Shown in pieces: positions 61,788 through 64,000 of a stretch of 64,000 bases of DNA. Position numbers and translations under genes: made by a program. Under the pieces are notes generated by a model that saw nothing but the letters and a program-made list of their open reading frames with translations, was not told the DNA's origin and made no database searches. Source of the stretch: Syntrophobacteraceae bacterium (GTDB lineage: Bacteria; Desulfobacterota; Syntrophobacteria; Syntrophobacterales; Syntrophobacteraceae). How positions within the stretch are numbered: the stretch's first letter is position 1; each line of letters opens with the position of its first letter. The DNA is taken from contig JARLHO010000058.1 of the NCBI GenBank assembly GCA_031292215.1, positions 1 to 64,000 on the forward strand, read 5' to 3'.

Positions 61788-63353
61788 ATGATGGCTCTGC
61801 ACCATTTATTGGACGCTTCTGTAAAAAGGTGGCCCGCAAATCCTGCCGTAATAGAGGGAAACGGCGGGGGCCGAATCGATTACCGAGGACTGGGACAGCT
61901 CTCCGACCGCGTCCGGGACCGTCTGGTCGCCATGGGCGTTCGCCGGGGAGACAGGGTCGGTATGTATCTTCGAAAGAGCATCGATGGCGTTGCCGCGCTA
62001 TTTGGCATTCTGAAGGCCGGTGCCGCCTATGTCCCGGCCGATCCGGGCGCCCCCGCCTGCCGCGTGGCCTTTTGCTTTCATAACTGCGCCGTAAAGGCGG
62101 TGATCGTGGCAAAGGAATTCGAGGGGGGGCTTGTCGAAGAAATCTCAAGGCTTGGGTCAAACCCCGAACGAGTTGTCCTGCCCGATACCGGGGGCGGCGC
62201 TCATCTTTTTGCAGCGCTCCAGGCGCTAGACGCCCAATCCGCTGCCCGGACGGCGCAAACGGTTGACTCCGCCCCCGAAGATCTTGCCTATATCCTCTAC
62301 ACCTCCGGCTCTACCGGCGCGCCCAAAGGGGTCATGCTCTCGCACCGAAACGGCGAGGCCTTCGTTGGCTGGGGCTCGCAAAGTTTTACTCCCCGCCCCT
62401 CGGATATCTTCTCCTCCCACGCCCCTTTTCATTTCGATCTATCGATTTTCGATATCTATGTGTCCCTAAAGCATGGGGCGAGCCTCGTACTGATTGGCGA
62501 AAAAATGGGGAAAAGTCCCCGGGGGCTCGCCGAATTGATAGAGAGGCAAAGGATAACCATTTGGTACTCGGCGCCATCGACTTTGAGTCTGCTTGCGCAG
62601 TTTGGCAAAATCTCGGAACGCGACTTTTCAGCCCTTCGAACCGTGATTTTTGCAGGGGAAGTTTTTCCGATCGCCCATCTGCGCTCGTTTAAGCAACAGG
62701 TCCCCGCTCCCTGCCTGTTCAATCTTTACGGGCCTACCGAAACCAACGTTTGTACCTGGTTTGCAATACCTCCGGTGGTAGAGAGCGATCGTATCGAACC
62801 CTATCCGATCGGCAAAACCTGTTCGAATCTGGAAAGTGTCGTGGTCGACCCCGAGGGCCAGGCAGTTGAGCGCGGCGCGGAAGGCGAGCTGTGCATCGCC
62901 GGCCCTCAAGTCATGCAGGGCTATTGGAATTTGCCCGAGCAAACGGCAAGAGCATTATTTTGCGACCCGAGCGGCAAGAGGTGGTACCGGACAGGAGATC
63001 GTGTCACGGAGGCTCCGGACGGCAACTACCACTACCGCGGCCGCAAAGATCGTATGATCAAAAGGCATGGCTACCGCATCGAGCCCGGAGAAATCGAGGC
63101 ATGCCTCTATCGGCATCCATCGGTTAGCGAAGCGGGGGTTGTCGCGACAAGCAATTGCGGATCGGACATAGAGATCAAAGCCCATCTTAGTGTTTACGGG
63201 GAAAAACGTCTGTCGATTATCGAGTTGAAGACCTTTTGCTCCGAGCGGCTGCCACTCTACATGGTTCCCGACACTTTCCGGTTTCATGGCGGCCCGTTGC
63301 CCAAAACGTCCACGGACAAAATAGATTATCAGAGTCTACAAGAGATGAATTAA
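61788..63353 (+). CDS. Stand-alone amino acid adenylation enzyme, probably for proline
   Basis: A 521-residue ANL-family A-domain protein that activates an amino acid with ATP and loads a carrier. Motifs: YTSGSTGAPKG (171-181), FDLSIFDI (216-223), FAGEVFP, NLYGPTETN (312-320), YRTGD, a KRHGYRIEPGE hinge and the catalytic lysine K511 (STDKID). Aligned to GrsA, the specificity positions are D217, L218, F221, Y260, I287, A289, L313, V321, C322, K511. From memory this is nearly the DLLYLALVCK code of PltF-type prolyl enzymes. No condensation domain is fused. GAGGAAAT precedes the ATG. Confidence 0.88.
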   Translation: MMALHHLLDASVKRWPANPAVIEGNGGGRIDYRGLGQLSDRVRDRLVAMGVRRGDRVGMYLRKSIDGVAALFGILKAGAAYVPADPGAPACRVAFCFHNCAVKAVIVAKEFEGGLVEEISRLGSNPERVVLPDTGGGAHLFAALQALDAQSAARTAQTVDSAPEDLAYILYTSGSTGAPKGVMLSHRNGEAFVGWGSQSFTPRPSDIFSSHAPFHFDLSIFDIYVSLKHGASLVLIGEKMGKSPRGLAELIERQRITIWYSAPSTLSLLAQFGKISERDFSALRTVIFAGEVFPIAHLRSFKQQVPAPCLFNLYGPTETNVCTWFAIPPVVESDRIEPYPIGKTCSNLESVVVDPEGQAVERGAEGELCIAGPQVMQGYWNLPEQTARALFCDPSGKRWYRTGDRVTEAPDGNYHYRGRKDRMIKRHGYRIEPGEIEACLYRHPSVSEAGVVATSNCGSDIEIKAHLSVYGEKRLSIIELKTFCSERLPLYMVPDTFRFHGGPLPKTSTDKIDYQSLQEMN

Positions 63354-63459
63354 ATGGGGATCGAAGAAAGCACCTATACTCCGGCGATCCGGCAACGGCA
63401 AGGTTGCGGCGGATTTAGCGGACTGTTCGAGCGCTCTTTGTTTGTGAAAGGATGCGATT

Positions 63460-64000
63460 ATGGATTTTTCGTGGTCTAAAGAACAGGAGAGCCTCTTTGA
63501 GGCGATCGCGGAGTTTGCTTCCGGGGAACTCAACCGGAACCTTATGGAAAACGACCGAAACGCGACATTTAATCGGGAGGGCTGGGCCAAGTGCGGAAAA
63601 TTTGGCATCCAGGGCCTGGCTCTACCCCAAGCCTACGGGGGAAGCGGCAGGGACCCCCTCACTACAGCCGCGGCAATGGAGCACCTCGGCTACGCCTGTT
63701 GCGATAACGGCCTGGTCTTTTCCCTTAGCGCCCAGATGCTGGTCAGCATGCCCGTGATTGCGTTCGGGAGCGAGGAGCAAAAGCGCAGATTTCTGCCAGG
63801 CCTGTGCACGGGCCATATGGTCGGGGCCCTGGCCATGAGTGAGCGTTCTAGCGGCTCCGACGCCTATTCCTTGCGCACTACGGCGACAAAAAAAGGGGAC
63901 CGCTACCTTCTAAACGGCAAAAAGACTTTTGTCACCAACGGACCGATTGCCGACATGGTTATCGCGTTTGCAACCGTTGACGAGTCGAAGGGGGCGCCGG
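63460..64000 (+). CDS. Acyl-CoA-dehydrogenase-like flavoprotein, cut by window end
   Basis: The first 180 residues of an FAD-dependent acyl-CoA dehydrogenase family protein: DFSWSKEQESLFEAIAEFAS at the N-terminus, GIQGLALPQAYGGSG, and MVGALAMSERSSGSDAYSL (the AxxExxxGSD motif), ending in LNGKKTFVTNGPIADM. Beside a prolyl-type adenylation enzyme and a carrier, the likely role is two- or four-electron oxidation of a carrier-bound amino acid (as PltE, RedW or AnaB do); catalytic Glu and tail are beyond the window. AAGGA precedes the ATG. A 41-codon frame before it (63354) is of doubtful value. Confidence 0.85.
   Translation, partial: MDFSWSKEQESLFEAIAEFASGELNRNLMENDRNATFNREGWAKCGKFGIQGLALPQAYGGSGRDPLTTAAAMEHLGYACCDNGLVFSLSAQMLVSMPVIAFGSEEQKRRFLPGLCTGHMVGALAMSERSSGSDAYSLRTTATKKGDRYLLNGKKTFVTNGPIADMVIAFATVDESKGAP

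Noticed and set aside
63354-63479. 41-codon frame between the adenylation and dehydrogenase genes
   Set aside because: It starts one base after the adenylation stop but has no clear ribosome site and no family resemblance, and its end overlaps the dehydrogenase start in another frame.

Overview
This window looks like part of the chromosome of an anaerobic Desulfobacterota bacterium (former Deltaproteobacteria), probably of the sulfate-reducing or syntrophic Syntrophobacterales type. That is an inference from gene content: lysine synthesis through LL-diaminopimelate aminotransferase, AhbC of the siroheme-dependent heme route, late cobalamin genes, a RACo/COG3894-type ATPase, an ADP-forming acyl-CoA synthetase, a ferredoxin-fused nitroreductase and a ferritin. 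Most genes are GC-rich. The first half of the small gene at 60601 is markedly AT-rich.

Layout. 1-6.5 kb: a transposase remnant, an OLD-like ATPase/TOPRIM-like pair, a cyclic-2,3-diphosphoglycerate-synthetase-like GTPase, a decayed HTH/ATPase/STAS regulator, carbamate kinase, a methyltransferase and a toxin-antitoxin scar. 6.5-23.7 kb, minus strand: an ornithine-cyclodeaminase-like protein, pgsA and a lytic transglycosylase, then a long amino-acid block. In transcription order that block reads argB-argD-argF-(GxxExxY)-argG-argH-lipoprotein-lysA-dapF-dapA-dapB-dapL-folK-TRASH-like protein-transaldolase, with several 1-8 nt overlaps or gaps of 10-30 nt, broken only by two repeat clusters. 23.8-27.9 kb: cbiA-cbiP-cbiB (cobalamin). 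28-34.4 kb: radical SAM, MauE/DoxX, ferritin, a large repeat cluster, lptF-lptG, fliS and a FliT-like gene. 34.7-44 kb: Cys-rich small protein, khpA, RACo-like ATPase, FtsB/DivIC-like, MCP, cNMP-binding protein, miaB, bifunctional nuclease, adenine deaminase. 44-54 kb: ferritin-like protein, a ClpX-like unfoldase, ahbC, acyl-CoA synthetase, mazEF, ferredoxin-nitroreductase, di-heme cytochrome. 54-60.6 kb is accessory: higBA with a duplicated higA scrap, a methyltransferase remnant, two inverted-repeat elements and a hybrid histidine kinase.

The window ends (60.6-64 kb) in a probable natural-product locus: GNAT-like protein, carrier protein, stand-alone adenylation enzyme and an acyl-CoA-dehydrogenase-like enzyme. 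The adenylation pocket reads D-L-F-Y-I-A-L-V-C-K, very close to what I recall for the L-proline enzymes that start pyrrole or anatoxin assembly. A proline-on-carrier oxidation module is therefore the most exciting candidate here; its continuation lies outside the window.

The other theme is repeats: 7-bp tandem arrays at three loci (two large, one tiny), AATCCTGT-type inverted modules abutting a GxxExxY nuclease-like gene, a 20-bp minisatellite inside a 369-bp element with perfect 17-bp terminal inverted repeats, and two other MITE-like elements, one of them sitting inside the natural-product locus. I saw no rRNA, tRNA or CRISPR array.
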